From contig NC_133106.1 of the NCBI RefSeq assembly GCF_022965805.1, positions 30,679,913-30,743,912 of the forward strand: a stretch of DNA of 64,000 nucleotides. Direction: 5' to 3'. This document shows, piece by piece, positions 46,814 to 58,730 of this stretch. Numbering within the stretch: position 1 is the first letter of the stretch; the number at the start of each line of letters is the position of its first letter. The stretch comes from Primulina eburnea (lineage: Eukaryota > Streptophyta > Magnoliopsida > Lamiales > Gesneriaceae). A program made the position numbers and the translations under genes. A model generated the notes under the pieces. It had not been told where the DNA came from. It did no database searches and saw nothing but the letters and a program-made list of their open reading frames with translations.

Positions 46814-48648
46814 CTAAGCATCGCTTCGTTGGGCATTTCGTATTTTCGATATCAAATTCGGCTCAATTTGCAATGCTGAGACAATGACAGAATTCCAATT
46901 CGAGTGAAAAGTCCAACCAGAAGTATATATATCTTCATGTACCTTGGCGACACAAACAGAAGCTAAAACAGAATCATAAACTTTCCGGCTCAGGGCATCC
47001 GCAGTAACATTCACCGATCCAGGGTGATATTGAATCTCACAATCAAAATCTTTCAGGAGATCCATCCACATGCGTTGCCTCATATTCAAATCAGATTGAG
47101 AAAAGAGATATTTCAAACTCTTATGGTCCGAATAAATAACAAACTTTTCTCCGTACAAGTAATGACGCCAAATCTTCAAAGCAAACACAATGGCAGCCAA
47201 TTCGAGATCATGAACAGGATAACGTGTTTCATGAGATTTCAATTGACGAGACGCATAAGCAACCACTTTTTCATGTTGCATCAGAACACAACCCAAACCT
47301 TTACCAGACGCATCTATACAAACCACAAATCCTCCGGTACCTGAGGGAATAGTAAGCACAGGTGCTGTGGTCAATCTCGTCTTCAATTCAAGAAAACTAG
47401 CTTCACATTCATCTGACCAAATGAATCGCTGATTCTTCTGTGTCAGTTGAGCAATAGGTTTAGCTATCTTCGAAAATCCTTCAATAAAACGACGATAATA
47501 TCCAGTTAAACCCATGAAGCTACGGATCTCAGGAACATTCGTAGGTCTCGGCCAATTCAATACAGCTTCGACCTTAGCAGGATCAACATATATGCCATGT
47601 CTCGAAATGACGTGGCCCAAAAATACAACCTTGTCCATCCAGAATTCACATTTGGACAATTTCGCATACAAAGACTAGTACGAAGAGTTTGAAGTACCAG
47701 TCTCAGATGTTCAGCATGCTCCTTTTTTGATTTCGAATAGACAAGAATATCATCGATAAAAACAATAACGAATCGGTCAAGATAATCTCGGAAGACACGA
47801 TTCATTAAGTCCATAAAGATAGCAGGAGCATTCGTAAGACCAAAAGACATAACCAAGAATTCATAGTGGCCATACCTCGTACGAAAAGCAGTCTTAGGCA
47901 CATTTTCGTCTCGAACTCGTACTTGATGATACCCAGATCGAAGATCAATTTTCGAGTATACAGAAGTGCCTTGAAGCTGATCAAATAAATCATCAATACG
48001 AGGAAGTGGGTACTTGTTTTTCACAGTAGCCCGATTTAGTTGCCTATAGTCGATACATATTCGCATCGTACCATCTTTCTTTCGAACAAATAAAACTGGA
48101 GCTCCCCAAGGTGATACACTCGGTCGAATATATCCCTTATCGAGAAGATCCTGTAATTGTTCTTTCAGTTCTTTCAATTCCAATGGTGCCATGCGATAGG
48201 GAGCTTTCGAAATAAGCGCAGTCCCCGGCACAAGATCAGTACCAAACTCAACTTCTCGATGAGGAGGAAAATCAGGAATCTCATCGGGAAATACATCCGG
48301 AAACTCTTTCGCAACAGGAATCTCAAATAAAGAAGACTCCTTCTTCGAAATATCAATAGCGTAGATCAGATAACCCTCATCTCCGCCAGTCAACAATCGA
48401 GAAATCTCCAAGGAAGATACCAATGGAATTTTGGCTTGGGAACCCTTGCCATAGAAATTCCACTTGGGTCCATCAATCGGTCTAAATCGAACTACTCCAT
48501 GACAACAATCAACAGTAGCTCGATTCGTCATCAAGATATCCATGCCAACAATACAATCAAAGTCGTGCATTGGGAGGACAATCAAATTCAGAAATACCAC
48601 ATTGTCCTCATATATCAATACACAATTATGCACAACTTGCTCAAACAA
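46814..48648 (-). pseudogene. gypsy protease remnant, reverse transcriptase and RNase H
   Basis: Piece 47557-48648 begins in the end of the protease region ([20 protein letters not shown]), without the catalytic DTGA triad, and runs through the RT fingers and palm ([44 protein letters not shown]). A frameshift near 47665 leads to 46814-47671, with the thumb (LSKCEFW, FLGHVIS), RNase H ([25 protein letters not shown]) and DALSR. A TAG ends this frame at 46814, although the same frame goes on into the integrase zinc region. Confidence 0.9.
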
Positions 48649-48697
48649 AATAATCTTTCTTGCTTCTGATACGCATGGCAGGCTGCTGAGCTGACAC

Positions 48698-49324
48698 TTA
48701 AGGTGGAGGAACGTACTGAGGACCTCCTCGCCTTAGTCCAGCTTCGGCGGCCTCAGCTCGCTCAACTGCCTCTGCGTAGCTGGTATGCAATCCAGAAACA
48801 ACAAAAGTAGATATAGCAGGATGCAATCCATTCACAAACTTGTTATATTTTGCCTTCGCATTCCCAGCTACGTGAGGTGCATACTTCAACAAAGTAGAAA
48901 ATTGTGAAGCATACTCTGCAACAGTCATCGTTCCCTGCTGCAGATTATTAAATTCATTCTCCTGAGCAGTATAATAAGATGGAGGGGAATACTGCTCCAA
49001 AAACTGAGCCTTGAAGACATCCCATGTGACTTCAATCCCAGCTTCTTTCAGTCCAATCTCAGCGGCTTCCCACCAAGATTTAGCTCGGTCTTTCAGCTGA
49101 TACAAAGCAAGTTTCAGTCTCCGAGCCTTGGAATATTCAACAATATTAAACAGATGCTCGACATCCTTTAACCAAGCTTCAGTTCTTTCTGCACTCTCAG
49201 TGTCAAAGAACCTCGGTGGTTTCAAATCCTGGAATCGAGCCATCACCACATCCATGGACAATCCTTCAAATTGTCCAACAATCCTCTCAGTACAGCTACT
49301 CGCAGTCTCATTTGTGGGATCCAT
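48698..49324 (-). pseudogene. gypsy gag capsid, C-terminally truncated
   Basis: The true ATG at 49324 follows the primer site by about 180 bp and gives MDPTNETASSCTERIVGQFE. Capsid motifs include PPRFFDTESAERTEAWLKDV, LKDRAKSWWEAAE, FKAQFLEQYSP and AEYASQFSTLLKYAPHV. The frame ends soon after [11 protein letters not shown]; the CCHC zinc knuckle expected next is missing, because sequence jumps directly to the end of the protease region near 48660-48697. Confidence 0.88.
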
Positions 49325-49507
49325 CTACAAATCAAAAGATGAATATCACAATTTCATAATCTCATCATCTCATAACATCAGTCTCATCAAATACTTACTC
49401 AAATCAAATCAAGTAGGAGCAAGTAATACAAATAAATCAAACACAAACGCACAATTCATTTGTGCCTATTACGTGTACACAAGACTCAATAGAGCATTCC
49501 CAGCTAT

Positions 49508-49519
49508 GCTCTGATACCA
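49508..49519 (-). other. primer binding site, complementary to initiator tRNA-Met
   Basis: The minus strand reads TGGTATCAGAGC, five bases after the end of the 5' LTR. This is the standard plant retrotransposon primer site for tRNA-iMet. Confidence 0.88.
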
Positions 49520-49524
49520 TCTAG

Positions 49525-51433
49525 TGTGGGGCCCTTAGCTCCTAACCGTTATTACAATGCAATCTGATTAGGATTAATTAATCACAGCGGAAAACGAGTT
49601 TAAAAATTTATTTACGACGAGCCCAAAATATCTCTTCTATAATTTAAATACTAAAAATAGTATTTAATATTACGTCATAAACACGCCCACACATAATCAA
49701 AACCAATCATATACACACAACCCATATCTTCGGGACATGCCCCGGTATATAAATACATATACATATACTGGGAACAAGACATAAACATAAAACCTCAGCT
49801 CAAGCTGTGGATCCATCCAGAAGTACCCTCTCCGGTCTCCTGATATCCTGGCGTACCTGCCATTGTCCACACACAAAGACAACAACAGCCCCCCTTGGGG
49901 GTGAGCAAAGCTCCGTATGGAACAACCAATCATATATACCACAGATATCTAAACAATGATATATGGTATGCAATGCATGTATGTCGTGGAGGTATCAGGT
50001 CAAATGCCCATCCACTGAGCACATGTCAGAATCAAGTGAATCGCTATCAAATCAATGCTCGAGCTGGCACACCGGCCTCAATAAGGGATACTCGTATGAT
50101 AGCGTCGACAAAGCGCCATCAAATCCCAAATCTCATATCCAATCATCGGGGCCACAAATGTCTATGCTTTACGGGTCATATAATACCAGCATAGCAATTG
50201 TGTTCACAAACCCCAGAATCCATCAAATCATATCAGGGTATCCAAGAATCATAGCTCAACGTGCATGTCATGTATCGATGTATGCATCAAACGATGTGTG
50301 TTAACGAAACATTTATTTTATACATCGAAATTTCAATCTCAATGTCATGTATGCCACATCAATCAACAAATAAGGCATATAGACACATATTCTCAATCCA
50401 ATCAATCCGACATATATCATAAATACAGATACCTGTCGTATGTTACCCGATCGCAACATACCTCAATTCTTCGTTCCAATCGATGTAGCTTGAAGATATC
50501 AGTATAATACTTTATCTACATCAATAACATACTCATTCCAATCAATAACATACTCCAAAATCATTAATATGAGTTTCAAATATCATTTGAAACTTCAAAA
50601 ATTCATATCAAATCAAAATCATATCATAATTCAATTCCGACTTCAAAACTTAGTTTCTTGTCAGTTATTCTACCGCATATATAACCAGCACATAATTCTT
50701 CAATCTCAATCCAACAATTAAAATTCCATAATTATAATAAATTAGGAATAATTCAAAATAATATCACTATAATCATCTCTTCATCGTTAAAATCATACAT
50801 TATTCAACAATCTTCAATTCCAGTATGATTTAACAATTTATCGGATTTATTCCAAAAATCGACGAATTTCAAATATCACCAAAAATATAAAATTTATACC
50901 TCAAATCGAAGACCTCGTGTCAACGATCCCAGATCTGAAGTCGGTTCGTCGATTGGATAAACCGATAAGTCGTACGATCAAAAAAAAATTCAAAAACCTT
51001 ATATCATTTCTCTCTCCTCTATTAAAAACATTCGAATGAATTCTTGATTCATTCGATCATGTTTATCTTTTTTTTTTTCAATTAATTTTTTTAATATTAT
51101 ATTATATTATTATATTATAATATAATATAATAATATAATATAATATATATTATTTAACATTTTAACTTCGATATATCTCTTCGGACAAGTCAAACGATCA
51201 AATTTTCCAAAACTCAAAACATGAAACTTTTATATCTTTGAGTTTTCTACGTCATATCCAAATATCAAATCATTTGGGCTTCATATGAAAAAGATATGTC
51301 ACTATTTACTTTGCCCTTAAAATTAATTAATTATTTTTCAACTTAGCTACGAAATGTTATCAAAATAAATTGAATATTTTTCAATTTATTTACCAAAATA
51401 CCGTCAAAGCTATTTTAGTCTCGAGGTCTCACA
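49525..51433 (-). repeat. 5' LTR of the 8-kb gypsy element (1909 bp)
   Basis: Plus-strand ends are TGTGGGGCCC and GGTCTCACA. Nearly the same sequence as 43299-45389 apart from the 173-bp duplication, small indels in the TATTATA-rich part near 51090-51150 and scattered substitutions. Spurious 80-113 codon ORFs occur in both LTRs. Confidence 0.93.
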
Positions 51434-51870
51434 TATATAATCAAAATTTTAAATTTATTTTGTCAAACTAATAATTTCTAAATGCATGAATAAATATAAT
51501 ATTTTATAAACTTAAACTTAATTGTGAATTTAAATAATATTAATAATTTTTTTAATAAATATGAATAAAAAGTACCTGTAAAAATGTGGACTTTGATCCC
51601 TCAATCTAAAACTGAAGCATTTAAATATTATTCCTCCATCCAAAGTACCGACTCTTTGTAAAAACTCTCCTCGATGAATAAAAGTAAAGCGTTTACTGTG
51701 TCCAAGTGTCTACCTCCGAAATCTTCATTCCAAAACCAAATACCTAAAAGCTTCACATAAATTCACAGAGGATCCATCAAAACTTAAATCCTTACTTTAG
51801 ATACTTTGTTTTTTTTTTTTGTAAATAACAAAAATAATTATCATGCAGTCTAGATGATCCTTAAAAATTT
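51434..51870. other. intergenic, AT-rich
   Basis: No gene or known repeat recognised. Confidence 0.5.
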
Positions 51871-53215
51871 TCAGGCGTTAAAGGATGAATAGGCAAACAA
51901 GGACAACAATAGATGCAACTGCTGGTTGGACTATCTTTGCTAAATCACCAGATCAAGTATCTGAATTGTTTTATAATGGGCTGAAAGGGCAAACAAGGAC
52001 AAAGGTAGATGCAGCTGCGGATGAGACTATCTATGCTAAATCACCAGATCAAGCTTAGGAAATGCTTGAGCAAATTTCTATTAATAGTTACCAGTGACCG
52101 AATAGAATATCTATGCTAAGAAAACTTGCTGGAGTATTTGAAGTAGATTCTATCACTGTACTTTCTGCACAAGTGTCATCTCTGGCTACAAAGTTGGCAA
52201 CAATGGGAAAAGGAGGCCAATGACGGAATCAGTAACAGTGGCAACCAGAATTACTTTGTCGATATGGGAGCAACCGTGGAGCAAGCTCAGATTGTGAACA
52301 ACTGAAATTTTAATGGCTGTACATGTGATATTCTTGTCCTACATCTTAAAAATGAAATATGCAAAATGAGTTTATATTGGTTTACAATGGACTTCTATAG
52401 CAACTTGGGTTAATCATTTTCGTAAAGTGATGACGAATACGAAATAGTTGCTATAGCAGTCACGCAGCCGCAGGGACCGGGCTCAGGGTGTGACAGTACC
52501 TAATCAATATCACCCAAGCCTTCATAATCATGAGAACCAACAATAAGAATGTGTTGAAACTTCATCCGGGTTCAACAATCAAAAAGGGTGTAAGGAGGCC
52601 ATCTTTGAAAGCCTTGGTCAACACTTTGGTTTTTGAATCTTCAAAAGGATGAAAAGAAGAGTGAGAATAAGCTGGAGAATCGCGAGATGCATGTGACCAA
52701 TATGGGTGCCACTATGAAATCCCTTGAGTTGCAAATTTATCAACATGCAAGTGCCATAACCCTTTTGCAACGAGGAACGTTTCCCAGCAACACTGAGATA
52801 AATACTAAGGAGCACTGTAATTCTATAGTGATAAGAGATGTCAAAGAAGTTGATCAAGCCACCGAAGAATCGAGTGATGAAAAGAAAGGTGGGATACCTG
52901 ATGATCAATCAGAAGAAAGGCACACGATGAAATCATCTACGTTGAGTGGAACACCAAAGATTCTAAGACCCATATGACGTTTTCACATCGATCGCTTCCA
53001 CAAAAAAGGATTATATGCTAAAATTTCAAAAAAAATCCTATCAACATTCTGTATAATTAGAAGAAACTGGATGAATTTGAGGATGTGACATTAACTAAGG
53101 AATGTAGTGCTATTATTCAGAGAAAGCTTCCACAAAAACTCGAGGATCTAGTCTGTTTAACGATTCCATGTGCTATTGGAGGTCAGTTTGTTGGGGAGTT
53201 ATTATATAATTAGAG
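51871..53215 (+). pseudogene. decayed Athila/Tat-type gypsy gag and protease-start region
   Basis: Without an ORF, translation in pieces gives blocks known from Athila-like gag: FYNGLKGQTRTKVDAAA with AKSPDQA near 51970-52055, VFEVDSITVLSAQVSSLATK near 52135-52200, then an open piece 52633-52977 with LELQIYQHASAI and GTFPSNTEINTKEHCNSIVI, and finally RKLPQKLEDLVCLTIPC near 53125, the lead-in to the protease. Stops and shifts are frequent. A 96-bp segment (starting 51891 and 51987) is tandemly duplicated. No LTR could be located. Confidence 0.7.
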
Positions 53216-54529
53216 CAAAGTTGAGAGATTGCGGCCCGTTCCGTTCGACAGCTCTGATGATTATAATCCAAGGCGTGATAATATAATTAGAGCTAAGCTG
53301 AGGGAGAAATAGCTAATTTATTTTTATATGAACAGAGGACCTGTGGAAGGCCTCGGAATGAAATTTCGGTGATATCCAACTGTTATCGGGAAATATTACC
53401 TTATTCCGACTTTTAGGAATTGGGTTTGAGTGATTTCGAAGTTATAGTAGCAAACTGTGTGAATCGCTTCAGTTTTATTTTGTCGTAATATATGTTATAA
53501 TTAAATTCCCAACTGGGTTCAACTCCTCTTTTTTTTCAAGGAAAAAAAAAATTAAAAATAAAAAATAGAGCATAAATATTATTTAATTTGTGACTTTTGA
53601 ACTTCTATTTTAATATTTGTATCATTTATCAACAATTTATATATAAAAAAAATCGAATCCAAAATGGATTGTCACATTAGACATGGATAGATGAATTTTT
53701 TATTTTAATTTTCGAAATAGATAGATGAATCTTGAATGAACTACCACTTTATTTCTTTTTATCACCTTGGTAATTATTTGATTATTTTAAGAACTCAATA
53801 TTACATTGAATAATTGAGTTTATACTATTTCAAAAAAAAAAAAATTGAGTTTATACATTTAAAAATATCAAATCACGAGTTTTATAGTTGACAAAAACTC
53901 GTGTGAGACGGTGAGACGGAAACTTATTTGGGTCACCCATGAAAAAATATTACTTTTTATGCTAAAAATATTACTTTTTATTGTGAATATCGATAGGATT
54001 GACACGTCTCACAAATAAAGATTCGTGAGACCGTCTCACAATATATCTCTTTATAATTTGAAATGCTTTTTGGGTTTTACCAATTCAACCCTCTCAATTG
54101 ATATATTGTTTTATCAAAATAAATAAATAATATACACATATCATATGTCTCCATCTAATATCAATGTCTTAAATTTGAAATAAACTTGTCAAAAACATAT
54201 ATTGTGTTAAATAACTTATTTTAATCCTTTAAATACACTTTTTTAGTTTTTTCCCCTACTTTTAGGACTATTTTGAACAAGTAATATATCAAATGGTTAG
54301 ATTTTGCCTTTATAATTTCAGAAGTTGATCCCTTTGCGCATTGCCCATTAACAATTCCTTATCTCTTGGTCTTTCCGCACTTGAACCTTGGTGTTAACGT
54401 ACATTTTGTTTCTGCATATGTTGAATCTTTTTTGTTTTCCCATATTATTTTCGGAAACAAGCATAAAAGTGTTGTTCAGCATCAAAATCTTGACACTATG
54501 CAATAGTATTTTTCGTTTTTCTTTCAAGA
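53216..54529. other. intergenic and promoter side of the translocator gene
   Basis: Non-coding. Contains a GAGACGGTCTC element and AT-rich DNA up to the 5' leader of the next gene. Confidence 0.5.
53891..54042 (+). repeat. GAGACGGTCTC-ended element, copy 5
   Basis: Begins GTGTGAGACGGTGAGACGG and ends CGTGAGACCGTCTCACA. It shares GGTCACCCATGAAAAAATA and GTGAATATCGATAGGATTGA with copy 1, same orientation. Confidence 0.8.
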
Positions 54530-57500
54530 ATGGCTTCGATGTCTAATATCCATCTCCTCCAACAATCAAAATCCTCATCTTTCTACAAACAACATGCCAC
54601 AAATTCAATCACATCAATAGCAAACAGAAGAAGAACCCATGTAGAATTTTCAACACTATCAAAAAAGATACAGTCCCCCAAACCAGTGATTTTTTCGAGC
54701 ACACCTTTAAAGTTTGTTGGATTCAATGAAATATTGAAGCACCGTGATTCTCATAAATCTTGGATCACAAAAGCCGCAGCTGCTGATGCAGAGGGTCATG
54801 AGATCGAAATTGCGAATGGGTTCGTGCTGTTTAAGACAATTTTCAGGCCATGTAATGCATTTTGAGCTCAGTGTCATGTTTCTTTGTATTTCAGGTCCGC
54901 TAAGCCTGGTAAGAGTTTTGCAGAGAGATTTCCGGCATTGGTTACAGGGTTCTTTTTCTTTACATGGTGAGCATTTGTTGTCTCTTAGTATTATTTTTTT
55001 CTTTTAACCAAAGAACAGAACCTAAATGTAGCTTCAACCACACCTGGTTGAGTAGCCACTTGTTGTTTCTTAGGTAAGAAAATAACTTTTGATGATTTTA
55101 GATCAGAAAATAAAATCAGAATCATTTATAATCAATTTCTTACTATGGTTGAACAAGAAGATTAAACTGTTCACTTCTAATGATGCAGGTATTTCCTGAA
55201 TGTCATATTCAATATATTGAACAAGAAGGTCTATAATTACTTCCCATATCCATAGTAAGTTGTCAGCTTTTATTTACTTTCTATAGAAGTTTTTAAATTA
55301 TAATCAGGATTGGACTGCTAGGAAAACCAATATCCGGCGAGGAATTTCTCTTTCAGCCTCCGAGACCATGAATCCAACTCTCTTATTGGACTTAAGCTCC
55401 AAATGACAGCATGGGAAAAACTGGGGCTTAAACTATTGAATGGTGATTGAAAGTCATCGTAAGTAGGATGCAGTTGGGCAATGTTACGAGTCTCAGATCA
55501 ACTTCACAATGAACTATATATAGAAATTATACTTAAAATTGAGAGATTTTTCTCACTTACTATATTATTTTTCCAAGTTCTGCTTTCCTAACTGTGTTGG
55601 TTAAAAAATTCTTCCTCTTCTGCAGTTTTGTTTCCGCTGTTCATCTTCTAGTCGGAGTGTCATACTGTCTAGTTAGCTGGGCCGTTGGCCTACCAAAACG
55701 TGCAGTAAGTTTCATCCTATAACCTAGGCCAACAAATTTTAACATTTCATGAATAAGATTTCTTTGTTCAATTCAAGTTTATGACTGTCACAAGAGCAGC
55801 CAGTTGACAAGGAAACATTGAGGATCCTTACTCCGGTAGCATTCTGCCACGCTCTTGGACATGTAATGTCGAATGTCTCGTTTGCAGCTGTCGCTGTGTC
55901 TTTCACACATACCATTAAAGGTAAGAATATGATAGTACAAGTATTTTTAAGGATCTAGTGTCCGGATCAACTGGACAGAATTGGTGTGTCTTCTTCCTTT
56001 AAATTCTTGATTTCTTCCGCTGATTGTGGTCTCCAATGATCTGTACTGAAAATATCAATGACAAGTTTCCCAAAAAGAAGGAAAGGAAATGTATAATAAC
56101 ACCTAAACGAAACACAGATGAGAAAACGCTCATCAAACTAACCGCTTTCTTATACTGTTTTCAACAGCATTGGAGCCATTTTTCAATGCTGGTGCATCAC
56201 AGTTTGTATTAGGTCACCAGATTCCGTTACCCCTGTGGCTCTCGCTAGCCCCTGTTGTCATTGGTAAGCAAACAGTCACAACGATTTTCAAGAACTGAAT
56301 CCATTCAGTTATTCAATTATTTTGACAGAATCTTACAAGAAATCATGAGTCTTTTTAGTAAATATTATTTTGATATCAGAAACTCTCTCTGTAGGTGTGT
56401 CAATGGCATCATTGACAGAACTTTCATTTAACTGGACTGGTTTCATTAGTGCGATGATTTCAAATATTGCATTTACCTACAGAAGTATTTATTCGAAGAA
56501 AGCAATGGTACATTCTATTATTACAGACATTGGCAAGAAATTTCATCGTTTGTGTCATTACGAAACCTTTTTATTGGAAATTCATGCATGTTCATTTTTA
56601 CAGACAGGAATGGACAGTACAAATGTCTATGCTTACACATCAATAATAGCCCTCCTTTTCTGCCTTCCACCAGCAATATTTGTAAGTTTTCTTCAAACTT
56701 TCTATAGGAAATTCTTTGAAAAACAGTTAATTGATGCCTTCTTTCGCTACTCTTTCCAGATCGAGGGTCCACATCTGATGCAGTATGGATTCAAGGAAGC
56801 GATTGCTAAAGTTGGACTGTATAAATTCTTGTCTGATCTCTTCTGGATTGGAATGTTCTACCATTTGTACAATCAGGTTATCAAGAGCTACTATTATTTG
56901 ATCTCTGAATTATAAGGATGTGATCCAACAGTATATGATCTCATTGATGCCAAAGACAGATTTGGAAATTTTGATAACTGGGGCATCTTAGTGTATTTTG
57001 ATCGGAGGAAAACTCAAAATCACTAGTGAAAAGTTCCCAACCAGGTATTTTCAAAATCCCAAATCAGTGTTTCACAAATACAGAAATAACTGGTATCTGT
57101 TTCATTTGAAAATTGCAGGTAGCAACAAACACATTGGAAAGGGTTGCACCGCTTACGCATGCCGTTGGAAATGTGTTGAAGCGAGTCTTTGTGATTGGAT
57201 TCTCCATTGTTGTATTTGGTAAGTACACCTGCTCTTCTTGCATTTTGATTTCCAATGTCAAAATTTAGCTTAAGCTTAACACAGTAGTCTCAGTCTATTT
57301 TGTAAGAAAAGTCAAATCATAAAACTTTGTAAACACCTAAAAAAATTTCTAGCCAACTCAGAATATTCTATTATATGACTTTATGAGCAATTTAAAACTT
57401 GTCTGACAAACTGCTGAGAGATCCTGCTTTTATTTTGTTCCCAATTTCATTCGATGCTTTGGCCAAAAAAAATTGGGCAGGCAATAAGATCTCCACACAA

Positions 57501-57690
57501 ACTGGGATTGGTACTGGAATAGCCATTGCTGGAGTTGCTCTCTATTCACTGATCAAGGCCAACATGGAGGAGAAAAAAAGGGTAACACATGTCACGAAAT
57601 ATTTTTATTGCTTTGAAAAAACTCACGATTCGAGCCACTTATGAATCGTTACATTTCTTGCAGAAAGCTGCTAAGATTCCGGCTTCCTAA
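54530..57690 (+). CDS. TPT: chloroplast triose-phosphate/phosphate translocator, 12 exons, 419 aa
   Basis: Exons: 54530-54819, 54895-54966, 55189-55254, 55626-55704, 55800-55920, 56168-56263, 56395-56507, 56604-56681, 56760-56876, 57119-57218, 57481-57581, 57664-57690 (1260 nt, phases continuous). It exchanges triose phosphates for inorganic phosphate across the inner chloroplast envelope. The first 90 or so residues are Ser/Thr-rich and act as transit peptide. The transporter part has [80 protein letters not shown] and [20 protein letters not shown]. The lysine in HTIKALEP and the Lys-Arg pair in NVLKRV are the phosphate-contacting residues known for this family. The sequence fits TPT better than PPT or GPT relatives. 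The exon 1 donor (AATGG/GTTCGT) is unusual but is the only one that keeps phase. Confidence 0.95.
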
Positions 57691-58084
57691 TGCAGCCATA
57701 CAAGAATTCACATGTAATTTTCCTTTCAAAATTCACTTGCAATAAAGGAAATGCAGAGGAATAAAGGTCTACACATAGATTCAAGAATTTTTCCCGATGC
57801 TTCGTAATGTAAAGTAAGCTTTTTGGCCAAACCTACAAGCTTGAAAAATACCAGGAACGGAATATATAAAATGGCAAACTGCTTGACCCGTAAATATGAT
57901 TTTATATATAAAATCATGATTTTTTTTAAAGACTAAGCGACCACATATGACAATTCAGTTTTATTTTTTTAAAAAAAAATTGCAAAATCGCACAATAATA
58001 GTCCCTAAAATACTGAAATACTTTATTGATAATATACAATACAATTACCAAGTAAAGGAAAAAAATTTAAATAGTAATATTTTG

Positions 58085-58175
58085 CAAAGATTTAAAAAAT
58101 GTGAGGCAAGCGTCACATCGAACTTCAAGCTTAAAAAAATTTAGAACGAGATTAAGCGTGACGTTTTTTTAGTTT
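58085..58175 (-). repeat. degraded end of a hAT-type element related to 29733-30282
   Basis: The minus strand reads TTAATCTCG, then TTAAGCTTGAAG, then TCGATGTGACGCTT. This follows the order of the right end of the 550-bp element (TTAATCTCGC... AAGCTTGAAGCTCGACATTCACGCTT equivalents). Boundaries beyond this piece cannot be set. Confidence 0.45.
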
Positions 58176-58485
58176 TTTTTTTTTAAATATTTTAATTATA
58201 TTAAGTCGATTAATAGATTAGATAACACATAAACAAAAAAAATTAAGAATAATTACATAAATTTTCAAGTTACCAAAAATATAAGTCTCAAAATCACAAA
58301 TTATGTAGATAAAAACTTTTGCTGACAATTGTTGGGTAAAGTGTCGTCTCTTATTAGCAAATAAATGAAGGGTATAAGAAATTTTTTAGGGTAAGTTTAT
58401 TGTGATATTGTTTTACGAATTTATATCCTCAAGATATGTTAAGTTGATCCATATATGTAATGAAAAAATAATATTTTAACATTAA

Positions 58486-58730
58486 GGGTGTGTTTGGTTG
58501 AGTGGATTAAATAAGGATAGATTAATAGTCCAATATTTATCGTTAAAATTTTAAGTTGTTTTAATAATCATTTTGATCCGGTTTAAGATCTAATTTTATG
58601 GATAACTATTTGATTAATAAAATTGGATCTTAAACCGAGTCAAAATGATTATTCAAACATCTTAAAATTTTAACGATATATATTTGACTATTAATCTATC
58701 TTTATTTAATACACTCAACCAAACACACCC
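58486..58730. mobile_element. 245-bp foldback MITE with TAA target duplication, copy 2
   Basis: Same length, ends (GGGTGTGTTTGGTTGAGTGG) and interior as the copy at 24362-24606, with few substitutions. TAA flanks both sides (58483-58485 and 58731-58733). The terminal repeat at the right end differs by a few bases (ACACTCAACC). Confidence 0.88.

Larger units (their letters stand above)
43299..51433 (-). mobile_element. Ty3/gypsy chromovirus-like retrotransposon with both LTRs, defective
   Basis: On the minus strand the order is 5' LTR (51433-49525), tRNA-Met primer site, gag, a truncated protease region, reverse transcriptase, RNase H, integrase with a chromodomain-like tail, polypurine tract and 3' LTR (45389-43299). 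Flanking pentamers are TATTT and TATAT, one mismatch, so the target duplication is probable but not perfect. The zinc knuckle of gag and the protease active site are missing, and pol has stops and frameshifts. The element is not autonomous. Confidence 0.93.
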
